Shown here: in pieces, positions 35,979-44,492 of the stretch
Position numbering within the stretch: position 1 is the stretch's first letter
Layout: every line of letters starts with the position of its first letter
Source: Vibrio penaeicida
GTDB taxonomy: Bacteria > Pseudomonadota > Gammaproteobacteria > Enterobacterales > Vibrionaceae
DNA: 64,000 nt
NCBI RefSeq assembly: GCF_019977755.1
Contig: NZ_AP025145.1
Span: 2,170,001-2,234,000 of the forward strand
Direction of reading: 5' to 3'
Translations under genes and position numbers: made by a program
Notes under the pieces: generated by a model
Database searches by the model: none
What the model was told of the DNA's origin: nothing
What the model saw: only the letters and a program-made list of their open reading frames with translations

Positions 35979-36545
35979 CTAAGGCTTGATTGCCTCTGTA
36001 ATCATCAATGCACTTTTTTGAGGCGACACTGACGTTGTGTCGATAACCAGATCGTATTTCACTCCACGATGCACTCGCTGCATCTGCTCTAGTGCAGACC
36101 CGAATTTTCGGTCGCCGCGAGCCAATTCTCTCTGCTCTAAAACCGCTTCACTGCATTTGATTCCGACATAAAAGCAGTGGTGTTCTTCCAATAAATTCCG
36201 CCATATTTCAATCTCTTGGTTTCCATCCGCCACCTCATCCACAATCACCTTTAACCCACTCTCCACTAGGTGCTTAACCGTTGTTCTGTATGCATCGTTC
36301 ACCTGTGAACCATATGCTCCTTTCCGGACTCGGTAAATTGGCTCGCCACTGGTCTTTTGCGTTTCCCAGTAAAAGCCTTCTGCGGTTTCGGTGGCATCAC
36401 TGAGTTTATTGGTCTTTTCTGGCATCATAGAGATGAACGTGTCAATGCCCATGATTAGATATGGCGCATCTAACATTTCTTGCAAAGCCTTTGCGAGGCT
36501 GCTTTTCCCGCTGCTACTCGGTCCATTCAGTAAGATGACATCCAT
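35979..36545 (-). CDS. Chloramphenicol phosphotransferase-like kinase
   Basis: A 188-residue P-loop protein with Walker A GPSSSGKSS (residues 8-16), MGIDTFISMMPE and GLKVIVDEVADG, blocks of the CPT family that in Streptomyces phosphorylates chloramphenicol. Many chromosomal members have other or unknown substrates, so resistance should not be assumed. It lies 18 bp downstream of an alpha/beta hydrolase gene on the same strand. Confidence 0.82.
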   Translation of the reverse strand: MDVILLNGPSSSGKSSLAKALQEMLDAPYLIMGIDTFISMMPEKTNKLSDATETAEGFYWETQKTSGEPIYRVRKGAYGSQVNDAYRTTVKHLVESGLKVIVDEVADGNQEIEIWRNLLEEHHCFYVGIKCSEAVLEQRELARGDRKFGSALEQMQRVHRGVKYDLVIDTTSVSPQKSALMITEAIKP

Positions 36546-36563
36546 TCTCTAATCTCTTCCAAT

Positions 36564-37331
36564 TTACAATGTAAATGATAAGAAACGGTTCAATGCAAGA
36601 CCGACCACTTCAGGGAATTCTTGGTGTGTTGCGTGGGCAGAAAAAGGCACATTCATAAACTCTGCGTCTGGCAATTGATTAACAGCTAAGAGTGCCTCGT
36701 TCGCTGACAATAGAAAATCATTATTACCGCGTATAACCAATGATGGGCAACCAATGCGCTGAATTGACTCGTTTGGGTACCCCGTCGATGTTTTATCTAA
36801 CCATACCGCTTTTACTTTTTCTATTAGTGCACCGAAATCTGGGCTTGGGTTGATTTCTTGATATCTCGCAACATCTTTGGGAAATTGCTCTCGCCACATC
36901 TTCTCCGAAACCGAGCCCAATATTTCTTCCGATGAATCGTTTTTTGGTAACCGCCAATGCGAGCCTAACGTTACTATTTGCTCCACTAATTCCGGCTGAC
37001 TAGCGGCAAGGCGATACGCTACTGTTCCACCGTCGCTGAATCCAAAAACAGAATAGTTCGATATGTTCAGTGATCTCAGCAACTGTTCTACGTCTTGTTG
37101 GTAACGCTCATAACTTAATGCCACCTCCCCTAGCGTGGATTGACCGTGCCCACGTAAATCGACCAATATCACTTTGTAGTCTTCGGGAACATAGTCCAGC
37201 AGTGGCATCAAGTCGTACATGCACCCTAACCCGCCATGAATCATCAGCAAGGGTTTGCCATTGGGATTGCCACTGACTTCGTAGTAAATATTTGCATTAT
37301 CTATCTCGATAATCCCTTCTCTCTGGTACAT
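36564..37331 (-). CDS. Alpha/beta hydrolase
   Basis: A 255-residue hydrolase: MIHGGLGCMYDLMPL oxyanion region, nucleophile Ser99 in GFSDGG, and a late His in FSAHATHQEFPE. Proline-iminopeptidase-like and related esterases share this pattern. It is first in a pair with the CPT-like gene and divergent from the CAT-like gene. Confidence 0.85.
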   Translation of the reverse strand: MYQREGIIEIDNANIYYEVSGNPNGKPLLMIHGGLGCMYDLMPLLDYVPEDYKVILVDLRGHGQSTLGEVALSYERYQQDVEQLLRSLNISNYSVFGFSDGGTVAYRLAASQPELVEQIVTLGSHWRLPKNDSSEEILGSVSEKMWREQFPKDVARYQEINPSPDFGALIEKVKAVWLDKTSTGYPNESIQRIGCPSLVIRGNNDFLLSANEALLAVNQLPDAEFMNVPFSAHATHQEFPEVVGLALNRFLSFTL

Positions 37332-37516
37332 AAAAGCCTCTGATTCTATTGGAATATCGATATCCTATTCGACTTATGTGTCAGATTTTGTCAGCAAGTA
37401 CTTATGTTTAGAGGCACCACGAAGAAAATTTGATTTTCGGGTTTATCTGAAGGTATCGTCATTAAATGCAATTAAACTCATAATAATCACACAAAAACAA
37501 ACGCTAGGAATTGAGT

Positions 37517-38179
37517 ATGACAACGTCAGCAAGGGTTATAGATAAAAATACGTGGGGGCGAGCCCCGCATTATGATCATTTCAACCAAAGGGATTTTCCC
37601 TATGTTGGGTTTTGTGCAGAGGTAGAACTTACCAACTCATTTTACTATGCCAAAACACACTCGATTTCGATCTTCAATTTGGTTTCTTACGCGGTATTGG
37701 CAGCGGCTAATGACATTAGGGAGTTTAGATTGAGGGCACATGGTGACGAAATAGTAGAATACGAGTCTTTGCGGTTTGGATTTATCGCAATGACAAAAGA
37801 ACCGCCGCTTTTTAGCTTTGGGGAGGTCGAAAAAGGCGAATCTTTTAACGAGTTTAATGATTTGATCGAATCCGAGAAATCTCGAATTTCACAAGAAATC
37901 ATGTTGGAAACCAAACTGGAAAGTGATGATGTTATCTACACATCGTGCTTGCCTTGGTTGCGGTTTACCTCCTTTGTTCACCCAGTCAATTTAAATATTC
38001 CTTCGACCATTCCTCTGATTTCATGGGGGAAGATTATCGATAAGGATGGTTACGTCGATATGCCTGTGTCAGTACAAGCGAACCACGCCCTGATGGACGG
38101 TTGGCATATTTCCATGTACTACAAAAAACTGCAGCAATACTTAGCCGAGCCAGAAAAGCTGCTGGAAGAAATGCTTTAA
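37517..38179 (+). CDS. Chloramphenicol acetyltransferase-like protein
   Basis: A 220-residue member of the CAT fold. The C-terminal block QANHALMDGWHISMYYKKLQ carries the catalytic His190 and the DG turn of CatA enzymes. ATG 37517 has TAGGA seven bases upstream; an in-frame TTG six bases earlier is less likely. Length fits (about 215-220). N-terminal sequence is divergent from classical CatA, so it may be a chromosomal acyltransferase with another substrate. Confidence 0.82.
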   Translation: MTTSARVIDKNTWGRAPHYDHFNQRDFPYVGFCAEVELTNSFYYAKTHSISIFNLVSYAVLAAANDIREFRLRAHGDEIVEYESLRFGFIAMTKEPPLFSFGEVEKGESFNEFNDLIESEKSRISQEIMLETKLESDDVIYTSCLPWLRFTSFVHPVNLNIPSTIPLISWGKIIDKDGYVDMPVSVQANHALMDGWHISMYYKKLQQYLAEPEKLLEEML

Positions 38180-38195
38180 TCCTTAGGCTAGATCG

Positions 38196-38220
38196 AAAAA
38201 TGGGAGCCCAGCGCTCCCAT
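38196..38220 (-). terminator. Terminator after the HAD/lipoprotein pair
   Basis: Arms ATGGGAGC and GCTCCCAT (38200-38207, 38213-38220) with a 5-nt loop, followed on the minus strand by five T. It may also serve the convergent CAT-like gene. Confidence 0.8.
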
Positions 38221-38240
38221 ATGTATACCCAAAACAAAAC

Positions 38241-38837
38241 TTACTCGTTCACGATTTCCCACTGGTACCATTTTTCGTCTGCAAGCGCGAGCATTGGCAA
38301 ATCTTCATAGGTATCGCCATACGCGTATATTTTATCGAACTCTTCCAGCGCGACTGTGCGTTTTAGCAATGTGACTTTGTTTTCTTTACTGCAGTCTCCT
38401 TGACTGTATCGCCCAGTATAGCGACTATTTTTGACTTCTAGTTCGCTACACACAAGTGAGATGCCATAGGATTGGCACCAAACCTTTAAGTACACATCGA
38501 GCGATGCCGAAACCATGACTATTTTGTCTCCTTGCGCTTGGTGCCAACGGAGTTTTTCTGCTGCTTCCGGTCGGATTATCGTGGTTAGATAGTCTTTCGC
38601 ATACTGGTTGGCGATTAGCGTGACATCCTTTTCTTTTCGATGCCAAAAAGCCACTTTAGACAAAATAGGGCGCGTTTTAGAGGCTTGCAGCCATCCAAGC
38701 TTATAAAGAAATATAATCGGCCATACCAGCAGTAAGCCGATCCCCATTCTGACCTTGGGCGTAGAATAAAAAATAAATTTTGTGTAGGTGTCTTCGCTGG
38801 TGATGGTGCCATCAAAATCAAACAGTGCTAGATTCAT
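38241..38837 (-). CDS. HAD-superfamily IB phosphatase
   Basis: A 198-residue phosphoserine-phosphatase-like HAD protein: catalytic Asp7 and Asp9 in FDFDGTITSE, motif II SASLDVYLKVWCQ, and motif III/IV YAYGDTYEDLPML. A hydrophobic stretch near 35-52 (GIGLLLVWPIIFLYKLGW) is common in this subgroup. Its start overlaps the stop of the lipoprotein gene by four bases. The substrate is unknown. Confidence 0.87.
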   Translation of the reverse strand: MNLALFDFDGTITSEDTYTKFIFYSTPKVRMGIGLLLVWPIIFLYKLGWLQASKTRPILSKVAFWHRKEKDVTLIANQYAKDYLTTIIRPEAAEKLRWHQAQGDKIVMVSASLDVYLKVWCQSYGISLVCSELEVKNSRYTGRYSQGDCSKENKVTLLKRTVALEEFDKIYAYGDTYEDLPMLALADEKWYQWEIVNE

Positions 38838-39517
38838 TCGCCGTTGTCCGGTTTAAGTCGCATTTCACAAGGCAGTGGCTCCACAGTGGAGAGATAGGTC
38901 ATCAAGGTTGCAACGATCATTTTTGTCTCTTTCGCGGCTGTCTCATCTAGCCAGATGTAGTCTGCGTTGTTCAAACCGCCAGTCCAATGCCCTAAAGTGT
39001 ATTCCGAGATGATTTTACTGTTCAGTGATATCGTGCCTGATGAAATGCTAAATGTATTTCCAGCATCATCTGTCAGCTTCATTGCATTCAACATCCATCG
39101 CTTATTATTGAATGTTAATACACCGATATTGGGATCGTGAGTGACCTTGATGCTTTCATACTCAGGTTTTTCATCGTAGGGCGGACGATACCCTTTCACA
39201 ATGCAGTATTGCTTGTACTCCAATGCTGCCGACGTATTGTTTGGACCAAATTGCTTAATACTGACCGTGCGGGCATCATCTTCTTCCAAATACGGGCCGC
39301 TAAAATACACGTCTCTCTGCCCTGTTATTTTGCCTTTACTGACGTCACTGGAGTATTCGCCAAAATGAATATTCTTTCCTGGCATCCACCCTTCTCGCCC
39401 CTTCACTTCAAAGCGTTGGCTGTTTTTCAGAAAGGTGGGCTCCGCCTCTGTTGGCGTCATAAATACACAGCCTGAAAGCAACCCCGTCGTAGCCAAAACA
39501 ATGAAAAACTTTTGCAC
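38834..39517 (-). CDS. Lipoprotein of unknown function
   Basis: A 227-residue protein with a lipobox (TTGLLSGCVFMTP, Cys17 as lipid site). The mature part is rich in beta-forming residues and ends MRLKPDNGE. Position +2 is Val, which gives no inner-membrane retention signal, so outer membrane is likely. Family not recognised. Coupled by a 4-bp overlap to the HAD phosphatase. Confidence 0.75.
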   Translation of the reverse strand: MQKFFIVLATTGLLSGCVFMTPTEAEPTFLKNSQRFEVKGREGWMPGKNIHFGEYSSDVSKGKITGQRDVYFSGPYLEEDDARTVSIKQFGPNNTSAALEYKQYCIVKGYRPPYDEKPEYESIKVTHDPNIGVLTFNNKRWMLNAMKLTDDAGNTFSISSGTISLNSKIISEYTLGHWTGGLNNADYIWLDETAAKETKMIVATLMTYLSTVEPLPCEMRLKPDNGE

Positions 39518-39538
39518 TATGTCACCTCGCCTAAATTT

Positions 39539-39549
39539 ATACCCAAGTC
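39539..39549 (+). repeat. Isolated TATACCCAAGT repeat end
   Basis: Same 11-mer as the tips of the two 266-bp elements, in the gap between the lipoprotein and MarR genes; CCTCAAGATGTTGGATTCA near 39613 also resembles the element. Probably a decayed copy. Confidence 0.5.
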
Positions 39550-39677
39550 ACTTCTACCGATAGTGAATCCAAATGAAACATATCACATATTTGAATTCAA
39601 ACGTCCTCAAGATGTTGGATTCATTTGACTTAGTGCGACGAGCGTCGTGAACGCCATATTTTCAGGTGAAATCAGGT

Positions 39678-40250
39678 TTAAGCACAGTGCTCAATGCAGA
39701 TCAAATTGATGTCCACTTTGCTTAATGGAGCCTGGGTAAGTCCACAGAGATGAGAGCCATCAGAAAGGGGGTGGTTATGGGTACAGCTAGCGCAAACGCC
39801 AAATGTGCGGAAGTGGTTCTGTTTTTGAATTGACGACAGGAGCAATTGCAGTTGCTCCTGTAAGAGGTCTGGGCGCAAATCTGAAACCGAATCGCCATCG
39901 GTCGCCAATGCACGCGTTAGGGCTTGGGAAGGAAAACAACCATCAACCAGATCTCGCCCTTTTTGGGATACCACTAAATGTGTAACTCTTTTGTCATCTG
40001 CGTCGGCAAGCTTCTCTATATAGCCCTTGTTTTCCAATACCTTAAGGCTTTGAGATACGGTTCCTTTCGTCAACCCTAAATACTCCGTCACCGCTTTGGG
40101 TGTATCGGAAAATCGATTACAAATAGCCAAATAGTGGAGTGCATCTAGCTGGACGGGCTGCAACCCATGCTCGGTTAAACCAGCACGGGTTTCATTTCTA
40201 ACAAGGTTGCCGATTCGATCAAGCAACTGATGAACAAGATAAGTATTCAT
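39678..40250 (-). CDS. MarR-family regulator with Cys/His-rich tail
   Basis: A winged-helix repressor type: MNTYLVHQLLDRIGNLVRNE dimer helix, LGLTKGTVSQSLKVLENKG recognition region and DKRVTHLVVSQKG wing. After about residue 145 comes an extra tail with five cysteines and several histidines (VCASCTHNH, SHLCGL, ICIEHC), suggesting metal or redox sensing. ATG 40250 is preferred; an in-frame TTG at 40271 has no better ribosome site. The gene is divergent from the secreted protein at 40414, with a 21-bp palindrome between them. Confidence 0.85.
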   Translation of the reverse strand: MNTYLVHQLLDRIGNLVRNETRAGLTEHGLQPVQLDALHYLAICNRFSDTPKAVTEYLGLTKGTVSQSLKVLENKGYIEKLADADDKRVTHLVVSQKGRDLVDGCFPSQALTRALATDGDSVSDLRPDLLQEQLQLLLSSIQKQNHFRTFGVCASCTHNHPLSDGSHLCGLTQAPLSKVDINLICIEHCA

Positions 40251-40310
40251 ACCTAAATAGTATCGACTCAAAACCTTATTGACAAGTTTATTTATTTACT
40301 GTTAGATCTA

Positions 40311-40331
40311 TTGGTATCGAGTCGATACCAA
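40311..40331. promoter_or_regulatory. Probable MarR operator
   Basis: Perfect palindrome: arms TTGGTATCGA and TCGATACCAA around a central G, midway between two divergent genes. A second, imperfect copy (AGTATCGACT) lies at 40259-40268, directly before the MarR start, which fits autoregulation. Confidence 0.7.
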
Positions 40332-40353
40332 ATAAACACTATAACCCACGAAC

Positions 40354-40390
40354 CTAAACCAAAGATCTAAACCAAAGGCCTAAACCAAAA
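40354..40390. repeat. Three 13-bp-spaced repeats of CTAAACCAAAG
   Basis: Copies begin at 40354, 40367 and 40380, just before the ATG at 40414. They occupy the expected 5' leader of the secreted-protein gene. Confidence 0.8.
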
Positions 40391-40413
40391 GTAGCTATAT
40401 CGAAGGAAGTAGC

Positions 40414-41181
40414 ATGAGCAAATTAAACTTAGTCAAAAAGACGTCGTCAATACTGATTGCATCTGCATTGCTGGTCACCTCCGCCCATACGGTTGCCCAT
40501 TCAAAACATACGGGTGGGATCCAATCGGGCACCAGTGATTCCGTACTCTCTGCATTTGACATTATCCACACCAAAATCACGACGGAGGGCAACACGGCAA
40601 CATTTCATATTGCCGTATCCGACAAAGCGGGGAGCGTTAAACCAACCCCAACAGGAAAGCTAGCAGGGAGCGACGTTTTTTCTTACGTTTGGCCGACCAC
40701 CATGAACAGTGGGCAAATCGGGTTTAAAGATGATGCAGGAATTTTGGCTTTCGCGGTTACATCCCACCCCGATTTTGACGATACCCCGCTTTACGATGAA
40801 AACGGCGATGGCGACAAAGCAAACGACGGGGACGTTTGGCACAGTCACTGGGTGGTGTTGCAGCCTAATGAACAATGTGGACCTGGGGCTCTCGGAGTCG
40901 TTGATATTCCAGAGGGAAGTAAGCCCAAGGTACCAGACACATGGCCAGGCTTGCCGTTACTGATTGATAGCCCCGATTACACCCCTAACTTTGACGGCAA
41001 TACTCTGAACGTGAAGGTTCAATTCGATGATATCGATACCGTCAAATTGGCCAAATTTGATGGGGTTACGTCAGGTTTGAGAGTTAATGCAAGCGCGCAT
41101 TCACCGCTTCTTTGCATTGTTGATGTGTTTGATGTCGCCTCTGGTGATCTAAGCCTGCCGGGCATCGTTATACCCAAGTAA
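40414..41181 (+). CDS. Secreted protein of unknown function with acidic Ca-type loop
   Basis: A 255-residue protein with signal peptide (cleavage near HTVA-HS). Contains YDENGDGDKANDGDVWHSHW, a Asp/Asn/Gly-rich loop of the kind that binds Ca2+, with neighbouring His residues that could bind a metal. Family not recognised. Its last codons (I-P-K-stop) are formed by the end of the 266-bp repeat at 41169. Divergent from the Cys-rich MarR gene and followed by a redoxin gene, which suggests a metal or redox-stress set (inference). Confidence 0.75.
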   Translation: MSKLNLVKKTSSILIASALLVTSAHTVAHSKHTGGIQSGTSDSVLSAFDIIHTKITTEGNTATFHIAVSDKAGSVKPTPTGKLAGSDVFSYVWPTTMNSGQIGFKDDAGILAFAVTSHPDFDDTPLYDENGDGDKANDGDVWHSHWVVLQPNEQCGPGALGVVDIPEGSKPKVPDTWPGLPLLIDSPDYTPNFDGNTLNVKVQFDDIDTVKLAKFDGVTSGLRVNASAHSPLLCIVDVFDVASGDLSLPGIVIPK

Positions 41182-41434
41182 CCGCTAGATGCTTTGTTCA
41201 GCGAGAATTAACTGGCTTTCAGGCAAGGCATCGATATGAAGATCTAGTCATTCTAAATCAAGAATTGATAACGCAGTATGAAAGCCAGTTAAACTCGCCC
41301 TTGGGAGCCCATATTCTGTTCCATTTCATCGTCAAAGAACTTGGAAAGGACTCGTCATTCCACTGCGTTCTTATCCTTGAACTGGAACAGAATATGAGGC
41401 TCTGAATCCTGCATCTAGAGGTTACTTGGGCATA
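41169..41434 (+). repeat. 266-bp repeat with terminal inverted repeats, copy 1
   Basis: Begins TATACCCAAGTAACC and ends GGTTACTTGGGCATA, so its ends are inverted repeats of one another (with CTAGATGC extending inwards). It is nearly identical to the reverse complement of copy 2 at 42108-42373. No coding capacity: a MITE-like element. It covers the stop codon of the upstream gene and ends 17 bp before the redoxin start. Confidence 0.9.
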
Positions 41435-41451
41435 CTAAATAAGGAAAAACA

Positions 41452-41997
41452 ATGAAATCATTACCACTAGCACCTGAACTAAAAACGGCGGGCTGGCTTA
41501 ATTCTGATATCCCGATTGAGCTGAGAGATTTGCGAGGAAAAGTAGTTGTACTGCATACATTCCAAATGCTTTGCCCTGGATGTGTCAGCCACGGCTTGCC
41601 TCAGGCTTCTAAAATCCATCAGTTTTTTAAAGATGATGATGTACAAGTGATTGGACTACATACCGTATTTGAGCATCATCAAGGTATGCAGTTAGAGTCG
41701 CTAAAAGCCTTCGTCCACGAATATCGGTTAACGTTTCCGATCGGAATTGATGCGCCTTCTGGCGGTGATATCCCGCTCACAATGGCAGAGTACGGATTAC
41801 CCGGCACACCTACATTGGTGTTGATCGATAAATCGGGTCAGATCCGATTTACGCATCATGGGATCATTGAAGATATGATGGTTGGGAAAATGATCACTTC
41901 ATTGCTGCATGAACAGTACATAGACGCGGATCATTCATTGTCTGGAGATAAAAACAAAGGCTTGAGTTGCGACGAAGAAAAATGCTCAACAAACTAG
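41452..41997 (+). CDS. Thioredoxin-fold redoxin (TlpA/AhpC-TSA type)
   Basis: A 181-residue protein with CPGC (Cys41/Cys44) after VVVLHTFQML and the cis-proline loop GLPGTPTLVLIDKSG. The tail has a second cysteine pair, LSCDEEKCSTN. No signal peptide, so cytosolic thiol-disulfide or peroxide chemistry is likely. AAGGA precedes ATG 41452. The gene stands alone between two inverted 266-bp repeats and has its own terminator. Confidence 0.85.
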   Translation: MKSLPLAPELKTAGWLNSDIPIELRDLRGKVVVLHTFQMLCPGCVSHGLPQASKIHQFFKDDDVQVIGLHTVFEHHQGMQLESLKAFVHEYRLTFPIGIDAPSGGDIPLTMAEYGLPGTPTLVLIDKSGQIRFTHHGIIEDMMVGKMITSLLHEQYIDADHSLSGDKNKGLSCDEEKCSTN

Positions 41998-42043
41998 TCG
42001 ATATGATGCAGTAGTCCACATGAGTCATCCGATCCAAACCTTT

Positions 42044-42083
42044 AGGCGTGGTGCTTCCACTTTCCTTCCACGCCTCTTTTTAT
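42044..42083 (+). terminator. Rho-independent terminator of the redoxin gene
   Basis: Arms AGGCGTGG and CCACGCCT (42044-42051, 42068-42075), 16-nt loop, then CTTTTTAT. Confidence 0.88.
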
Positions 42084-42107
42084 ACTGCTATTCGTCAGGT
42101 TGCGCTT

Positions 42108-42373
42108 TATACCCAAGTGACCTCAAGGTGCAGGATTCAGAGCCTCATATTCTGCTTCAATTCAAGGAAAAGAACGCAGTGAAATGACGAGTCCTTTTCA
42201 AGTTCTTTGACGAAGAAATGGAGCAGAATATAGGCTCCCAAAGGCGAGTTTAACTGGCTTTCATACTGCGTTATCAATTCTTGATTTAGAACCACTAGAT
42301 CTTCAAATCGATGCCTTGCCTGAAAGCCAGTTAACTCTCGCTGAACCTAGCATCTTGAGGTTACTTGGGTATA
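42108..42373 (-). repeat. 266-bp repeat, copy 2, inverted relative to copy 1
   Basis: Starts TATACCCAAGTGACC and ends GGTTACTTGGGTATA. Same length as copy 1 and, read in reverse, the same sequence with a modest number of substitutions. It ends one base before the stop codon of the small membrane protein gene. A solo TATACCCAAGTA lies at 42699-42710. Confidence 0.9.
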
Positions 42374-42374
42374 T

Positions 42375-42650
42375 CTAGTCTTCTTCTCGTTTTTTCAGCT
42401 CGTTTTGGTACCAAGTTTCATTGATAAACCAACTCAGAGCACCGAAAACAAAGCCGCCACCTAAGCCAATCCCAGCCGCTTGCGACAAACTCACCAAGGC
42501 CGAAACATCGTGCTTCGATAATGCTGGTATTGAGTACGCTGCTAGTAAGGCAATGAAACCCGAGAAAATGGTCCAATTGAAAATGTACCGAACTTTTCCT
42601 GCTTCACGCTTTAGTTTCCAACGCTTAAATTTGTGCTCCAATGCATTCAT
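42375..42650 (-). CDS. Small membrane protein of unknown function
   Basis: A 91-residue protein with two membrane segments (about FNWTIFSGFIALLAAYSIPA and GIGLGGGFVFGALSWFI) and charged ends. ATG 42650 was chosen because GGGAG is six bases upstream; the in-frame ATG at 42656 abuts that site. Not recognised. Its 3' end touches repeat copy 2. Confidence 0.65.
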   Translation of the reverse strand: MNALEHKFKRWKLKREAGKVRYIFNWTIFSGFIALLAAYSIPALSKHDVSALVSLSQAAGIGLGGGFVFGALSWFINETWYQNELKKREED

Positions 42651-42721
42651 CGCCATCTCCCACTTTTTTATAGTCTGTTGATCTCATTATTGTGGGATTA
42701 TACCCAAGTAAAAGCAGGTTT

Positions 42722-43414
42722 TCAGGCTAGGCAATGCTGGATGTATTTTGCCAGCTGTTCAGGGTTTTCTAATGGCAGCATATGACCACTTCCTGAGATT
42801 CTGGTGACCGAGATATTCGACGCCAGAAATGTCGCTTCGTTATACCAGCTTAAGTCGACAAGTATGTCTTTCTCGCTGCAAAAAATGAACGTGTTGCAGG
42901 GGGCGCAAGCAAGTTCTTGATACAAATCTTTCCGGTGAGTCGTATGGTGGTACTGACTTAAAAAGGTGTCGATACCCGACTCGCGATCCATTTCCTGTAT
43001 TTGCTCAATAAGCGAATCAGTCCGCTTACTTTCATCCAATAGAGCGGCGACTTTCGTGCGGCTAATACCTGAATACCCTTTTGCTTTAACGTACTGAAGT
43101 ACATGGTTTCTTTGTTTTACCTCAGCGGATGGCAATTCGGTTAAACCATTCGATATAACAATAAGATTAGAGACGCGATCTGGGTATTGATGGGTGAAAT
43201 GCCCTGCACTGTAGCCACCCAATGAAAAACCGATGAGGTTAAGTTCGTCGCCTTTTAAGGTTTCACTATAATACTCGGTAATTTCATCAAAGCTTTTGTC
43301 ATTGGGAATTGGCAAATGAACTAGGTCAAAGTCATCGACTAGGTAGTTCGATAACTCAGACCATAGTTTTTCATTGCACATCGTGCCAGGGATTAGATAG
43401 AGAGTTTTACGCAT
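42722..43414 (-). CDS. Alpha/beta hydrolase
   Basis: A 230-residue hydrolase: LIPGTMCNEKLW, nucleophile Ser64 in GFSLGGYSAG, late His in GSGHMLPLENPEQ. The triad is complete. It resembles small esterase/MenH-type hydrolases; substrate unknown. Monocistronic or loosely linked to the GNAT gene 59 bp upstream. Confidence 0.85.
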   Translation of the reverse strand: MRKTLYLIPGTMCNEKLWSELSNYLVDDFDLVHLPIPNDKSFDEITEYYSETLKGDELNLIGFSLGGYSAGHFTHQYPDRVSNLIVISNGLTELPSAEVKQRNHVLQYVKAKGYSGISRTKVAALLDESKRTDSLIEQIQEMDRESGIDTFLSQYHHTTHRKDLYQELACAPCNTFIFCSEKDILVDLSWYNEATFLASNISVTRISGSGHMLPLENPEQLAKYIQHCLA

Positions 43415-43473
43415 GAACTTAACGTATCAGGTCACTGAGATAATGTCTCTGAACTTTATAATATCTCTGAATT

Positions 43474-43917
43474 TTATACGCTCAAAAAGTAACTGTAGTA
43501 GGCCGTATCTCGTTCATACCCTAAAGATTCATATAGCTTCTGCGCTGTGAGATTATCGTGTGCGGTTTCAAGTGCTAGCCCTTTGCCATTGGTACTGATT
43601 GCTAGCTCTTTTGCAGCGTTCATTAGAGCTTTACCTGCGCCTTGACCTCTCGCATCCCCTGTAACAAACAGATCATTTAAAATCCAAGAGCGCTGCGCAG
43701 AAACTGATGAAAAGGTCGGGTAAAGCTGCGTAAATCCGATACCTTCACCTTGTTCATTCAATGCAAGAAAGACGAAAGATTCGTTGTTTTCAAGCCTCTC
43801 TTGAATAAACGCCGTCGCGATACCGATATCACTTTCATGACCATAAAAGACTCGATATTGGTTAAATAGGTCCGCTACCATAGCGACATTTTCTGCATTT
43901 GCTTTAATTATATCCAT
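43474..43917 (-). CDS. GNAT-family N-acetyltransferase
   Basis: A 147-residue GNAT protein: IGFTQLYPTFSSVSAQRSWI, acetyl-CoA motif VTGDARGQGAGKALMNAA and HDNLTAQKLYESLGYERD. The sequence fits stand-alone small-molecule or peptide acetyltransferases. Substrate unknown. Confidence 0.87.
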   Translation of the reverse strand: MDIIKANAENVAMVADLFNQYRVFYGHESDIGIATAFIQERLENNESFVFLALNEQGEGIGFTQLYPTFSSVSAQRSWILNDLFVTGDARGQGAGKALMNAAKELAISTNGKGLALETAHDNLTAQKLYESLGYERDTAYYSYFLSV

Positions 43918-44003
43918 ATAAAAATCCGTTCTTTAATTAAGCCAATTATTCCGACATTGTCGTGTTCAGAGTGTATGAAAACAACTCGTTGATTACAAAA
44001 ACT

Positions 44004-44492
44004 TTATTTATCTAACACTACAATCGTATTCGCTAATTTATCCCCTATTCTTTGTCTACCTTTACCCAATATAAAGAGAGCGTCGATAGTGCCAATTATG
44101 GGCGATAAAATATTGCGTAGAAATGCGCGCCACACAGTACAGCTTTTACCCGTAGATTTGTTGATGGTCGACATACCCAATACCAATTTTCCGATGCTTT
44201 TACCCCGTGGCAGGGCATCCGAGAATATAAAATAGGTGGCGGCAGCAGCGATAGAAGTCAGAACTTCAACATCGCTTCCAACTTGCAAATAGTCCGTTAC
44301 GGCCATTACTGTGAGAAAAATCGCCCAAGAAATAGCACCGTCTATTATTTGCCCAACATATCGCCTACCGGGGCTCGCTAGAATACGCGTATCTTCCGTA
44401 TCCTCTCCCCGCTTTCCCTGTCGAATTTGTTCTGGATTGGCATCCGCCATCTCTACAGCTTTTACATCACCGACTGTCGGTTCGATTTTCAT
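44004..44492 (-). CDS. RDD-family membrane protein
   Basis: A 162-residue protein with the RDD pattern: RRYVGQIIDGAISWAIFL first helix with Arg and Asp, SIGKLVLGMSTINKSTGKSC, and a last helix followed by GDKLANTIVVLDK. Three membrane segments. RDD proteins have been linked to ion transport in some bacteria; no specific role here. Confidence 0.85.
   Translation of the reverse strand: MKIEPTVGDVKAVEMADANPEQIRQGKRGEDTEDTRILASPGRRYVGQIIDGAISWAIFLTVMAVTDYLQVGSDVEVLTSIAAAATYFIFSDALPRGKSIGKLVLGMSTINKSTGKSCTVWRAFLRNILSPIIGTIDALFILGKGRQRIGDKLANTIVVLDK

Noticed and set aside
35979..38179. Acquired chloramphenicol-resistance cassette
   Set aside because: No integron, transposase or att site; both proteins look like divergent chromosomal homologues.
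40354..40390. CRISPR array
   Set aside because: Repeats are 11 bp with 2-bp spacers and only three units; no cas gene in the window.
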